Shown: positions 33,694-41,615 of the stretch, one piece after another
Numbering within the stretch: the first letter of the stretch is position 1
Layout: each line of letters begins with the position of its first letter
Origin: Nonomuraea pusilla
Lineage (GTDB): Bacteria; Actinomycetota; Actinomycetes; Streptosporangiales; Streptosporangiaceae
Assembly: GCF_900109355.1 (NCBI RefSeq)
Contig: NZ_FOBF01000017.1
Span: 1-64,000, forward strand
DNA length: 64,000 nt
Direction of reading: 5' to 3'
The notes under the pieces: generated by a model
What the model was told of the DNA's origin: nothing
The model's database searches: none
Seen by the model: only the letters and a program-made list of their open reading frames with translations
Position numbers and translations under genes: made by a program

Positions 33694-34317
33694 ATGCGAC
33701 ACGAGAGCCGGACGGGCCCGCCCGGCCGGGCCGCCGCGGCCTGCACGGCGGAACACCCCCGCGACGACCAGCACGGCCCTGTCGAGCCCGATCGCTTCAC
33801 GACGCTGTTCACCCGGCACGCCCCCGAACTCAAGCGGTACGCCGTCAGGCGGCTCGGGCTGGAACCGGCCGACGACATCGTGGCCGAGACGTTCGCGGTG
33901 GCGCTGCAGCACCTGGAGTCGTACGACACGGGCCGCGGCGACGAGCGGGCCTGGCTGTACGGCATCGCCACCAACCTCATCGGGCGGCACCGCCGCCGCG
34001 AGATCGCCCTGTACCGGGCACTGAGCCGCACGGGGACCGACGCGGTGACGGAGCCGTTCACGGACGAGGTGGACCGGCGCGTGACCGCCGACGGCGCGCG
34101 GCGGCGGCTGGCGGGCGCGCTGGCGGGCCTGTCCCGCGCGCACCGCGACACGCTGCTGCTCGTGACGTGGGCGGAGCTGACGTACGAGGAGGCCGCGCTG
34201 GCGCTCGGCGTCCCGGTGGGAACCGTGCGTTCCCGCGTCAACAGGGCCAGAGGCAGGGTGCGCCGCGCGCTCGGCGGCATCGACCCCACGGCGGCGGAGG
34301 AGGGAGTTCAGAGGTGA
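33694..34317 (+). CDS. ECF-like RNA polymerase sigma factor
   Basis: A 207-residue sigma-70 family protein with region 2 (FTTLFTRHAPELKRYAVRRLG through DIVAETFAVALQHLESYD and RAWLYGIATNLIGRHRRRE) and region 4 (LAGLSRAHRDTLLLVTWAELTYEEAALALGVPVGTVRSRVNRAR). GAGAGG precedes the ATG by 6 bases. It is coupled by a GTGA overlap to a membrane protein that may act as its anti-sigma factor. Confidence 0.93.
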   Translation: MRHESRTGPPGRAAAACTAEHPRDDQHGPVEPDRFTTLFTRHAPELKRYAVRRLGLEPADDIVAETFAVALQHLESYDTGRGDERAWLYGIATNLIGRHRRREIALYRALSRTGTDAVTEPFTDEVDRRVTADGARRRLAGALAGLSRAHRDTLLLVTWAELTYEEAALALGVPVGTVRSRVNRARGRVRRALGGIDPTAAEEGVQR

Positions 34318-35291
34318 ACGAGATGGAACTGCTGCGGAGCCTGCGGGACGACGTGCCCGCCCAGGACGATCTGAGCGGCGTGGAGCGGCGGCTCGCCGAG
34401 CTGCGCGCCACCGGCTGGACCGGCGGGCGCGGACTCGGAAGGGGACTCGGGCGGGGGCTCGGACGGGGGCCACGCCGGGCGCCGGCGCGGCTGCGGTGGG
34501 GGCTGGCTCTGGCGGGGGCGGCGGTGCTCGCCGCCGCGACCGTGACGGCCGTGCGGCTCCCGGACGCCACCAGGGAGCCGGCGCAGGCGCAGCCGCGCAC
34601 GTCGTCGGCGCAGCCGCGCACGTCGTCGGCGAGGCTGGTGCTGGAGAACGCGGCGCTCGTCGCCCACCGCTCCAAGGCCGTCACCCTCCGCCCCGATCAG
34701 TGGGTCTACGTCAAGGAGTCGCAGCACCTCGGCGGTGACCTGCCGGCCTTCGAGACGTGGTCCCGCCTGGACGGCACCAGGATGGCGCTGCGAGAGGACG
34801 GCGGCGAGCTGAAGATCGGCGACGCCGAGAAGGGGCCGACGCACCCCGGCCGCACCCAGGCCGAGGTGGAGGCCCTGCCCGCCGACCCCGACGCGCTGAT
34901 CCGCCACTTCCGCGGCCTCGGCAGGGAGCTGACGCCGCTGTCGCTGTGCGAGCCCAACTGCCCGCCGGAGATCGCCGGCGACGTCAAGGTGTGGGGCGCG
35001 ATCGGCTGGTACATGAAGTTCGGCCCCATGATCCCGCCGGCCACGACGGCGGCCATGTACCGGGCGCTGGCCAAGCTGCCCAACGTGACGGTCGAGGAGG
35101 ACGCCACGGACAGCGACGGGCGGCCGGGCATCGGGATCGTCTTCGACGCGGGGGCGGCGGGCAAGGCGTACTACATCCTCGACAAGGGCGACTACCACTA
35201 CATGGGCGTCAAGATCGTGGACTCCGACAGGACGGTCGGGATGTCCGTGCTCGCCTCCGGCATCGTCGACGAGCCCGGCCGCCTCCCCTGA
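34314..35291 (+). CDS. CU044_5270-like membrane protein, possible anti-sigma partner
   Basis: A 325-residue protein: a cytoplasmic N-terminus (ELLRSLRDDVPAQDDLSGVERRLAELRA), a Gly/Arg-Leu repeat linker (GRGLGRGLGRGLGRG), one membrane helix (about 60-80), and a large extracytoplasmic domain with WVYVKESQH, ETWSRLDGTRMALRE and a C-terminal beta-rich part. In Streptosporangiaceae-type genomes this architecture regularly follows an ECF sigma gene. A 21-base direct repeat encodes two copies of QPRTSSA just after the helix. GTG start, overlapping the sigma stop. Confidence 0.8.
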   Translation: MNEMELLRSLRDDVPAQDDLSGVERRLAELRATGWTGGRGLGRGLGRGLGRGPRRAPARLRWGLALAGAAVLAAATVTAVRLPDATREPAQAQPRTSSAQPRTSSARLVLENAALVAHRSKAVTLRPDQWVYVKESQHLGGDLPAFETWSRLDGTRMALREDGGELKIGDAEKGPTHPGRTQAEVEALPADPDALIRHFRGLGRELTPLSLCEPNCPPEIAGDVKVWGAIGWYMKFGPMIPPATTAAMYRALAKLPNVTVEEDATDSDGRPGIGIVFDAGAAGKAYYILDKGDYHYMGVKIVDSDRTVGMSVLASGIVDEPGRLP

Positions 35292-35339
35292 CGCCACCAC
35301 CCCCGCCAGGGGCCCCACGGGGACGGCCCCCTGCGCAAG

Positions 35340-35362
35340 GCCCCGGCGATCAGCGCCGGGGC
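35340..35362. terminator. Terminator hairpin after the sigma factor operon
   Basis: GCCCCGGCG, 5-base loop, CGCCGGGGC, 49 bases after the stop codon. Confidence 0.65.
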
Positions 35363-35418
35363 TGTTGGGCGGGGTGGCGACGACAGGGCTCGCGGGGCTG
35401 GGTGACCGGGGTGCGGCG

Positions 35419-35551
35419 GTTCAGGCGAGGTAGATCAAGCCTGGCGGTTCAGACCGGGCCTTTGGGCACGGCGGTTCAGGCGGCGTGTTTCAGGCGGCTG
35501 GTTCAGGCGGCTGGTTCAGGCCGGGTGGTTCAGGCGGGGTGGTTCAGGCGG
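35419..35551. repeat. Cluster of GTTCAGGCGG repeats with 13-14 base period
   Basis: Copies or near copies begin at 35419, 35457, 35474, 35488, 35501, 35514, 35528 and 35542. The last six are spaced 13-14 bases apart. The final copy contains the stop codon of the 77-codon gene on the opposite strand. The rest of the 35363-35543 gap holds nothing else I can identify. Confidence 0.8.
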
Positions 35552-35777
35552 CGTGGCGTTGGATGAGGCGGAGGCCCGCTTCCACCATCGCCCACCCGAG
35601 CCGCCGCTCCAGGGCCGTCACCAGCGTTCTCACCGGCGTTCTCACAGAAAGCGTGCGTCGCGCCCCGAGCGCGCGGGCGGGGTCCGGGGGCGGTCCGCCG
35701 GGCGCGCGGCGCGCGGCCTCGGCGCGCAGCTCGCCCGCGTTCACGCGGGTGACGTACAGGTACAGGTCGGGGTCCAT
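35544..35777 (-). CDS. Small conserved-looking hypothetical protein
   Basis: A 77-residue soluble protein starting MDPDLYLYVTRVNAGELRAE and ending with TALERRLGWAMVEAGLRLIQ. GAGGAGG precedes the ATG by about 9 bases. The pattern (short acidic start, AGELRAEAA helix, RLGW..VEAGLRL helix) recurs in small actinomycete proteins of unknown function. It lies 33 bases downstream of the ArsR-like gene on the same strand, so it is probably co-transcribed. Confidence 0.65.
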   Translation of the reverse strand: MDPDLYLYVTRVNAGELRAEAARRAPGGPPPDPARALGARRTLSVRTPVRTLVTALERRLGWAMVEAGLRLIQRHAA

Positions 35778-35810
35778 CGCCGGCCGCCTCCTCAGCGTCG
35801 TCGGGGGGTC

Positions 35811-36395
35811 TCAGGTGCGGAACGGGAAGCCGTACAGGTGGACGGCGACGTTCTCACGGCCCTCGGTGCGGCCCGCCTCCTCGGCGGCCCTGGCGAGGGC
35901 GCTCCATCGGGCGGCGAGCGCGTCGAGCTCCTGGCCCAGCAGCCGCAGTTCCTCGGGCGTGAGCGACAGCAGGTGCTCGGAGCTGAAGGCGGCGTCGCGC
36001 CAGGCGGGCTCCCAGGCGGACCGGCTGTCGAGGTAGCCCTCGTACATCTCGCTCTGCTGGCGCACCTGCAGCCGTGACACGACGGAGTGGGCGACGACGC
36101 CCTCCGGGGCGTCGCGGAAGTCCCTGTCCTTGACGCTCACGCCCTCGACCGCCATGCGCCACCAGCGCTCGCGCGCGTCGCCGCCGCCCTCGGCCTCCTC
36201 GATGAGGCCGTGGGCGGCGAGCCTGCGCAGGTGGTAGCTCACCAGCGACACCGCCTCGCCGACCTGGTCGGCCAGCTGGGAGGCGGTGGCCGTGCCCGCT
36301 ACGTGCAGGGCGCGGAACAGCTGCATGCGCAGGGGGTGCCCGAGCGCCTTCAGCGTGCCGAGGTCCTGGATGCGCCGTGGCTCCTTGTTCGCCAT
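35811..36395 (-). CDS. ArsR-type winged-helix regulator
   Basis: A 194-residue regulator with an N-terminal winged helix: DLGTLKALGHPLRMQLFRAL, ATASQLADQVGEAVSLVSYHLRRLAAHGLIEEA and RERWWRMA as the wing. The C-terminal half is helical with no metal-binding cysteines, so a non-metal ligand is likely. Its predicted promoter (TTGCGC-N17-TACCGT-N6-ATG) is leaderless and its -35 sits inside a palindrome, suggesting autoregulation. It is divergent from the ABC/YhgE operon. Confidence 0.88.
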   Translation of the reverse strand: MANKEPRRIQDLGTLKALGHPLRMQLFRALHVAGTATASQLADQVGEAVSLVSYHLRRLAAHGLIEEAEGGGDARERWWRMAVEGVSVKDRDFRDAPEGVVAHSVVSRLQVRQQSEMYEGYLDSRSAWEPAWRDAAFSSEHLLSLTPEELRLLGQELDALAARWSALARAAEEAGRTEGRENVAVHLYGFPFRT

Positions 36396-36401
36396 GACCC
36401 C

Positions 36402-36430
36402 ACGGTAGATGCGAAAGAAAAATTGCGCAA
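36402..36430 (-). promoter_or_regulatory. Leaderless promoter of the ArsR-type gene
   Basis: On the minus strand: TTGCGC (36425-36430), 17-base spacer, TACCGT (36402-36407), 6 bases, ATG. Confidence 0.75.
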
Positions 36431-36431
36431 T
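36422..36431. promoter_or_regulatory. Palindrome ATTGCGCAAT overlapping the -35
   Basis: A perfect 10-bp palindrome in a locally AT-rich stretch covering the -35 of the ArsR-type gene, a likely autorepression site. Confidence 0.5.
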
Positions 36432-36552
36432 AAAGTTTTCCCATTTTCCACAGAATCTCGGCCACGCCCTCCGCCTTCCTGGGTAGGGGTCCCGGCTTCC
36501 CGGATCGAGCCCTGGGGAGTGACGGATCCACCATGCGTCACGGGCGGAGGCG

Positions 36553-36578
36553 TACTATCTTTGTACTGACTGGTCAGT
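36553..36578 (+). promoter_or_regulatory. -10 element and TetR-type operator of the ABC/YhgE/TetR operon
   Basis: TACTAT (36553-36558) is a likely -10, and ACTGAC-TG-GTCAGT (36565-36578) is a perfect inverted repeat at the expected transcription start. The last gene of the operon is a TetR regulator, the obvious ligand-controlled repressor for this site. Confidence 0.7.
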
Positions 36579-36594
36579 TCAAAGAGAGGGAGCT

Positions 36595-37155
36595 GTGGTG
36601 ATCGTGGCCAAGGGGTTGTCGGTCGAGGGGGTGTTCCCCGAGGTCTCACTCAAGGCCGGGCCGGGGACGCTCACGGTGATCGCGGGTCCGGCCGGCAGCG
36701 GACGGACCAGCCTGCTGCTCACGCTGGCCGGCAGGATGAAGCCCACCGAAGGCACGCTCAGCGTCGCCGGGCAGAGCCGGCCCCGCGCCATCCGCAAGGT
36801 CGCCGCGCTCGGCCTCGTCGACGGCGTCACCGATCTCGACAGGTCCATGACGGTCAGGGAGCACCTGCGCGAGCGCAGGCACCGCCCGTACGCCAAGGCG
36901 CTGGAGCAGGCCGGGCTGAGCGTGGACGAACGCACGATGGTGCGCGACCTGGACCGCGAGCAGCAGGTACGCCTCGGCATCGCGCTCGCGCTCCTGGACG
37001 ACCCCGCCGTCGTCTACTGCGACAACGTCGACGCCGGACTGCCCGCCCCGAGGCGGCAGGCGCTGTGGAACACCCTGCGCGACCTCGGCCGCACCGTGGT
37101 GGCGACCTGCGTCGAGCCGCCCGCCCGCCACGACCACCTGCTGGAGCTGTCATGA
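36595..37155 (+). CDS. ABC transporter ATPase-like protein with degenerate motifs
   Basis: A short 186-residue ABC domain. Walker A reads GPAGSGRTS, with Arg in place of the catalytic Lys; the signature reads DREQQVRLGIA instead of LSGGQ; Walker B reads PAVVYCDNVDAG, with Asn where the catalytic Glu belongs; the H-loop reads VVATCVE with no His. It is therefore probably a poor or inactive ATPase, although this subfamily beside YhgE genes may share the changes. GTG start at 36595 after GAGAGGGAGC; another GTG follows. The stop overlaps the start of the YhgE/Pip gene (ATGA). Confidence 0.8.
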   Translation: MVIVAKGLSVEGVFPEVSLKAGPGTLTVIAGPAGSGRTSLLLTLAGRMKPTEGTLSVAGQSRPRAIRKVAALGLVDGVTDLDRSMTVREHLRERRHRPYAKALEQAGLSVDERTMVRDLDREQQVRLGIALALLDDPAVVYCDNVDAGLPAPRRQALWNTLRDLGRTVVATCVEPPARHDHLLELS

Positions 37156-39404
37156 GGGGGATGCTGCGCTCGCGGCTGACGCGGGCGGCGCTCGCGGCCG
37201 TCGTCGTGCTGCCGCTGCTGTACGCCGGCCTGTACCTGTGGTCGTTCTGGGACCCGCAGGGCCACCTGGACCGCGTGCCGGTCGCCCTGGTCGTGGAGGA
37301 CCGTCCGGCCACGGTGAACGGCAAGACACTGCGCGCGGGCCAGGACCTCGCCGCCGAGCTGCGCGAACGCGACGTGTTCGCCTGGCACGACGCGACCGCC
37401 CGCGAGGCGGCGGACGGCGTGGCCGACGGCGGCTACTACCTGTCGCTCACGATCCCGGCCGACTTCAGCGCGAGGCTCGCCTCCCCCTCGAACGACGCGA
37501 CGACCCCCACCCCCGCCCAGCTCGGGCTGCGCGTGGACACCGGCCGCAGCTACATCATGGGCAGCATCTCCGACGCGGTGTTCAACGAAGTGCGGGCCGC
37601 CGCCGAGCGCACCGCGGTCCGCGACTACTTCGACCGGGTCTTCGTCTCCATCGGCGACATCCACGACAAGACCGTGGAGGCCGCCGACGGCGCGGGCAAG
37701 CTGCACGAGGGCACGGTGAAGGCGGGCAACGGCGTCGAGCAGCTCGACAAGGGGCTCGGCAGCGCCGAGAGCGGCGCCAGGCAGCTGTCGTCGGGGCTGG
37801 ACACGGCGGGGTCGGCGGTGGGCCGGCTGCAGTCGGGCTCCGCCCAGGTCACCGGCGGCATCACCAAGGCGCAGCAGGCGATCGGGCAGCTGCGCGACGG
37901 GCTGGGCAAGCTCGCCGCCGGCACGTCCCAGCTGAAGGACGGCGCCACACAGGCGTCGCAGCAGGTGCACGCCCAGACCCGCACGGTGAACCAGCTCGCC
38001 GACACGTACGTGCCGGTGCTGGACGAGTGGGGGCCGAAGGTGGCCGACGCGGCGAACGCCGTCGCCGAGGCCGCCGACCAGGTGGCCGGCGCGCCCGACA
38101 GCGGGATCACGGCGAGGGCGGCGAGCAGCTCCCGCGAGGCGGCGTCGCAGGCGCGGGCGGCGCTCGACCGCCTCGGCGAGGACGCCGACCCGGAGGTGCG
38201 CTCGCTGCTGCGCAGCGCGGCCGAGTCGGCGGGCCAGGCCGCCGACCAGGCGGAGCGCCTGCAGGGCGGCACGGGGGCGGGGGGCGGCTCCGATCTGAAG
38301 GCCAAGGCGCGCGAGCTCGCGGCCTCGGCCCGCAGGATCGCGGCGGTCGCCCCGCAGCTCGGCGGCAAGGTGGACCAGGTGCGCGACCAGGTCAACGCCC
38401 TCGACAAGGGTCTCGCCAAGCTCGCCAAGGGCGCCGCGGCCGTCGACGCGGGCGTGGGCAAGGCGAGCGATGGGGTGGACCGCGTCTACGACGGCGCGAC
38501 CAAGCTGCGCAACGGCTCCCAGCAGGTCACGAACGGGCTCGGGCAGCTCGGCGGCGGCATCGTCAAGCTGAGCGACGGCGCGGACCGGCTCTCCAGCGGC
38601 GTGGACCGGCTGCACGACGGCGCCGGCCAGGTGGACAAGGGCATGGACAAGCTGGCCAAGGGCTCCAAGGACCTCGCCAGCGGCCTGAACGACGGCGCCG
38701 ACCAGATCCCCGACTACGACAAGGCGCAGCGCGACGCCCGCGCCGGCGTGATGAGCGACCCGGTGCGGCTCGACAAGGCGGTGTCCAACGAGGTGCCGAA
38801 CTACGGCACCGGTTTCGCCCCCTTCTTCCTGCCGCTGTCGCTGTGGGTGGGCGCGATGATCGCGTACATGGTGCTGAAGCCGCTCAACCCGCGCCGCCTG
38901 GCGGGCACCACCGGCGCGCTGCGCATCGCGCTGGCGGGCTGGGTGCCCGCGGTGGCGCTCGGCGCGGCGCAGGTGGGGGTGCTGGCCGTGGTGCTGAGGT
39001 TCGCGCTCGGCCTGGAGGCCGCCCACTGGGCGGGCGTCTGCGGGCTGCTGCTGCTCGCGGCGGCGGCGTTCCTCGCGGTGGTGCAGGCCGTCAACGCGCT
39101 GCTCGGCCCGCCCGGCCGGGTGGTGGCGCTGGCGCTGCTCATGCTCCAGCTCACCTCGGCCGCGGGGACGTACCCGATCGAGACGTCGCCCGGGTTCTTC
39201 CAGACGATCTCGCCGTGGCTGCCGATGAGCTGGGTCGTGGCGGCGCTGCGGAGGCTGATCAGCGGCGGCGACATGACCGTGGTGTGGCAGGCTTGCGGCG
39301 TGCTGTCCGCCTTCCTCATCCTCGGGCTCGCGCTGACCACCCTCGCGGTCGAGCGCAGCCGTACCTGGACCGTGAAACGCCTGCACCCGGAGCTGTCGCT
39401 GTGA
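37152..39404 (+). CDS. YhgE/Pip domain membrane protein
   Basis: A 750-residue protein: one N-terminal membrane helix (about 10-32), an extracytoplasmic region of about 520 residues and five C-terminal membrane helices from FFLPLSLWVGAMIAYMVL. The soluble region is full of repeated GxxxLxxG units (for example KLHEGTVKAGNGVEQLDKGL, KLRNGSQQVTNGLGQLGGGI), which form a long coiled coil in YhgE/Pip proteins. Relatives include phage infection protein Pip and parts of type VII secretion loci; actinomycete roles are unknown. It is the central gene of a three-gene coupled operon. Confidence 0.9.
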   Translation: MRGMLRSRLTRAALAAVVVLPLLYAGLYLWSFWDPQGHLDRVPVALVVEDRPATVNGKTLRAGQDLAAELRERDVFAWHDATAREAADGVADGGYYLSLTIPADFSARLASPSNDATTPTPAQLGLRVDTGRSYIMGSISDAVFNEVRAAAERTAVRDYFDRVFVSIGDIHDKTVEAADGAGKLHEGTVKAGNGVEQLDKGLGSAESGARQLSSGLDTAGSAVGRLQSGSAQVTGGITKAQQAIGQLRDGLGKLAAGTSQLKDGATQASQQVHAQTRTVNQLADTYVPVLDEWGPKVADAANAVAEAADQVAGAPDSGITARAASSSREAASQARAALDRLGEDADPEVRSLLRSAAESAGQAADQAERLQGGTGAGGGSDLKAKARELAASARRIAAVAPQLGGKVDQVRDQVNALDKGLAKLAKGAAAVDAGVGKASDGVDRVYDGATKLRNGSQQVTNGLGQLGGGIVKLSDGADRLSSGVDRLHDGAGQVDKGMDKLAKGSKDLASGLNDGADQIPDYDKAQRDARAGVMSDPVRLDKAVSNEVPNYGTGFAPFFLPLSLWVGAMIAYMVLKPLNPRRLAGTTGALRIALAGWVPAVALGAAQVGVLAVVLRFALGLEAAHWAGVCGLLLLAAAAFLAVVQAVNALLGPPGRVVALALLMLQLTSAAGTYPIETSPGFFQTISPWLPMSWVVAALRRLISGGDMTVVWQACGVLSAFLILGLALTTLAVERSRTWTVKRLHPELSL

Positions 39405-39967
39405 GCAGGAACGACACCCGGCAGAGGGTGTTCTCCGCGGCCGTCGAGCTCATCGCGGAGCAGGGGTACGCCTCCACGACCGTCGAGGCCATCGCCGAGC
39501 GCGCCGGGGTGGCCAAGGGCACCGTCTTCTACAACTTCCGCAGCAAGGAGGGCCTGTTCGGGGCGCTGCTCGACCACTCCATCGGCAAGCTGGCCGGCGC
39601 GCTCAGGGCGGCCGACACCGGGGAGACGGCGCTGGAGGCGCTCGACTCCCTGGTGCTGGGCCAGCTCGTCTTCTTCGAGGAGCACGGCCCGTTCGCGCGG
39701 GTGCTGCTGGCCGAGATGTGGCGCACCGCCTGGAAGGAGGCGGTGGCCCGGCTGCGCGAGCAGGCGCTCGGCGTGTACGCGGACGTCCTGCGCAGGGCGG
39801 TGGCGAACGGCGAGATCAGGGACGACCTGGACGTGGACACCGCCGCGACGGCCGTGTTCGGCATGGTGCTGACGGTCTCGATCGAGCGCAAGGCGCTCTA
39901 CCCCGACCGCCCCCTGGAGGTGACGCACCGCACGCTCGTGGACCTGCTGCACGGCCGCATCCGGTGA
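39401..39967 (+). CDS. TetR family regulator of the YhgE operon
   Basis: A 188-residue TetR protein with HTH TRQRVFSAAVELIAEQGYAS through GVAKGTVFYNFRSKEGLF; the C-terminal domain is a helical ligand pocket. A GTG start overlaps the YhgE stop (GTGA). The perfect palindrome at the operon promoter (36565-36578) is its likely binding site, giving autoregulation. Confidence 0.93.
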   Translation: MSRNDTRQRVFSAAVELIAEQGYASTTVEAIAERAGVAKGTVFYNFRSKEGLFGALLDHSIGKLAGALRAADTGETALEALDSLVLGQLVFFEEHGPFARVLLAEMWRTAWKEAVARLREQALGVYADVLRRAVANGEIRDDLDVDTAATAVFGMVLTVSIERKALYPDRPLEVTHRTLVDLLHGRIR

Positions 39968-39986
39968 CGGGGCCCTGCCGGGTTCC

Positions 39987-40514
39987 TCAGGTGGCGCGCA
40001 CCGGCAGCTCGTACGTGCGGCGGACGCTGCTGCCCAGCGCGCGCACGTCGGCGCCGTACACGTGGACGGAGATCCCGACCTCGGCGCTGGTGTTGCGCAC
40101 CAGGTGGATGTCGCCGGGCGGCGCGAAGCCGCTGACGTCGCCCGGCCGGTTGGCGGCGCGGCCGATCTCCACCAGGTGGTCGCCCATGTCGCGGTAGAGC
40201 GTCTCGTCCTCGACGCCGCTGATCACGCCGAAGGCGCACCAGGAGACGTGGTCGTGGATGGCGGTGTACTGACCGGGCCGCCACACCACGGCCACGACGG
40301 AGAACTCGGGCTGGGCGTGCAGGACGCGCGAGGTGTAGCGGTCGGGAGAGCCCTCGCGTTCGGCGGGGGTGAGCAGGTCGGGGCCGGGGAGCCGGTCGCG
40401 GAGCAGGTCGGCGACGGCGAAGGCGGTCTTGCGCGGGGTCAGCCGGCGGGCGACGATGCCGGAGACTCCGGAGACCAGCGTGTCGAGGCCGGGTCGCATG
40501 GTCGTCAATTCCAT
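39987..40514 (-). CDS. Cysteine dioxygenase family protein
   Basis: A 175-residue cupin-fold thiol dioxygenase. The iron ligands are seen in YTAIHDHVSWCAFGVISG (the two His) and GDIHLVRN (third His). The Cys in HVSWC replaces the position used for the Cys-Tyr crosslink in animal enzymes only loosely. The family oxidises cysteine or 3-mercaptopropionate to sulfinates. GGGGGA precedes the ATG. It is divergent from a LysR gene, its probable regulator. Confidence 0.85.
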   Translation of the reverse strand: MELTTMRPGLDTLVSGVSGIVARRLTPRKTAFAVADLLRDRLPGPDLLTPAEREGSPDRYTSRVLHAQPEFSVVAVVWRPGQYTAIHDHVSWCAFGVISGVEDETLYRDMGDHLVEIGRAANRPGDVSGFAPPGDIHLVRNTSAEVGISVHVYGADVRALGSSVRRTYELPVRAT

Positions 40515-40612
40515 GTAGTCCCCCTAGGGAAAGCTGCTAATAGTCTCTCCCCTCCTACGGTCCTACGCCAGCATCGATAGGTCCAACAGAAGTTATCTGC
40601 CTCATCCATAGG

Positions 40613-40618
40613 TACTCT
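40613..40618 (+). promoter_or_regulatory. Leaderless -10 element of the LysR gene
   Basis: TACTCT, 6 bases, ATG at 40625. Two ATAGGT copies preceded by CATC lie in the 110-base divergent gap and could be part of a LysR site. Confidence 0.5.
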
Positions 40619-40624
40619 TGATGA

Positions 40625-41494
40625 ATGCTTGATGTGGTGCGGCTCCGCGTCCTGGTCGCCGTGGCGAGGACCGGCTCGCTCACCGCCGCCGCGAAGGAGC
40701 TGCACTACTCCCAGCCGTCCATCAGCCACCACCTCGCCAGGCTGGAGGCCGAGACGGGCGCCCGGCTGCTCCAGCGGGCCGGCCGGGGCGTCCGCCTGAC
40801 CGAGACCGGGCGGCTGCTCGCCGAACGGGCCGCCGACATCATCGGCCGCCTCGACGCCACCGAGGAGGAACTGGCCGCGCACGTCGGCCTGCGCTCCGGC
40901 CGGGTCCGGCTCGCGGCCTTCCCGTCGGCGCTCGGCACGTTCGTCCCGCGTGCCGCCATGCGGCTCGCCCGCGACCATCCCGGCCTGCGGCTGCACCTGA
41001 CCGAGACCGAGCCGCCCGAGGCCCTGCGGCTGCTGCGCGCCGGCCGCGTCGACGTCGCCGTCGTCTTCCGCTACGACGACACCGCCCCCGACGACGGCGG
41101 CAACACGACGGTCCACCTCCTCGACGACCCCAGCTACCTCGTCACGGCAGCCGCGGAAGCGCAGCCCGGAGAGCTCGCCGCCCACGCGCACTCGCCGTGG
41201 ATCGCCGGGTGCGACCGGTGCCGCAGCCATCTGCTCGACCTGTGCGCCAAGGCCGGGTTCGTCCCCCGCATCTCGTTCACCAGCGACGACATCGTGGCCG
41301 TGCAGGCGCTCGTCGCGGCCGGGCTCGGGCTCACCCTGCTCCCTGGCCTGGCCCTGCGCGCCCACCGGCACCCGGACGTCCGCGCGTCCGAGGTGCCGGG
41401 CTCGACCAGGCACGTCTACGCCGCCCTGCACGGCGACCCGCCCCATCCCCCGGCGGCCGAGGCGCTGCTCGCCGCCCTCAGGGACGCCGTCTGA
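40625..41494 (+). CDS. LysR family transcriptional regulator
   Basis: A 289-residue LysR regulator. The HTH is LRVLVAVARTGSLTAAAKEL through YSQPSISHHLARLEAETGARL, followed by the linker helix and a substrate-binding domain. It is divergent from the cysteine dioxygenase gene and 121 bases upstream of a LysE exporter, so it may control sulfur amino acid oxidation and export. Confidence 0.94.
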   Translation: MLDVVRLRVLVAVARTGSLTAAAKELHYSQPSISHHLARLEAETGARLLQRAGRGVRLTETGRLLAERAADIIGRLDATEEELAAHVGLRSGRVRLAAFPSALGTFVPRAAMRLARDHPGLRLHLTETEPPEALRLLRAGRVDVAVVFRYDDTAPDDGGNTTVHLLDDPSYLVTAAAEAQPGELAAHAHSPWIAGCDRCRSHLLDLCAKAGFVPRISFTSDDIVAVQALVAAGLGLTLLPGLALRAHRHPDVRASEVPGSTRHVYAALHGDPPHPPAAEALLAALRDAV

Positions 41495-41603
41495 CCACGC
41501 CCCGGCCGCAGCGGGAAAGCCGCCGGGGGCGTCGGCCGGGGCGGCGCGGGGAGCCGCCGGAGGGGCGGCCGGGGCGGCGCGGGAAAGCCGTTGACGGCGT
41601 CCC

Positions 41604-41609
41604 TACGAT
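41604..41609 (+). promoter_or_regulatory. Leaderless -10 element of the second LysE gene
   Basis: TACGAT, 6 bases, ATG at 41616. Confidence 0.55.
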
Positions 41610-41615
41610 GGGGAC

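Noticed and set aside
35419..35551. Possible CRISPR-like array
   Set aside because: The repeat is only 10 bases with 3-4 base spacers, there are no cas genes, and the spacers are not unique.
37014..39967. Two very long open frames (790 codons minus, 909 codons plus) across the YhgE region
   Set aside because: Both are shadows of the YhgE/Pip and TetR genes; low-complexity Arg/Gly/Ala composition without motifs.
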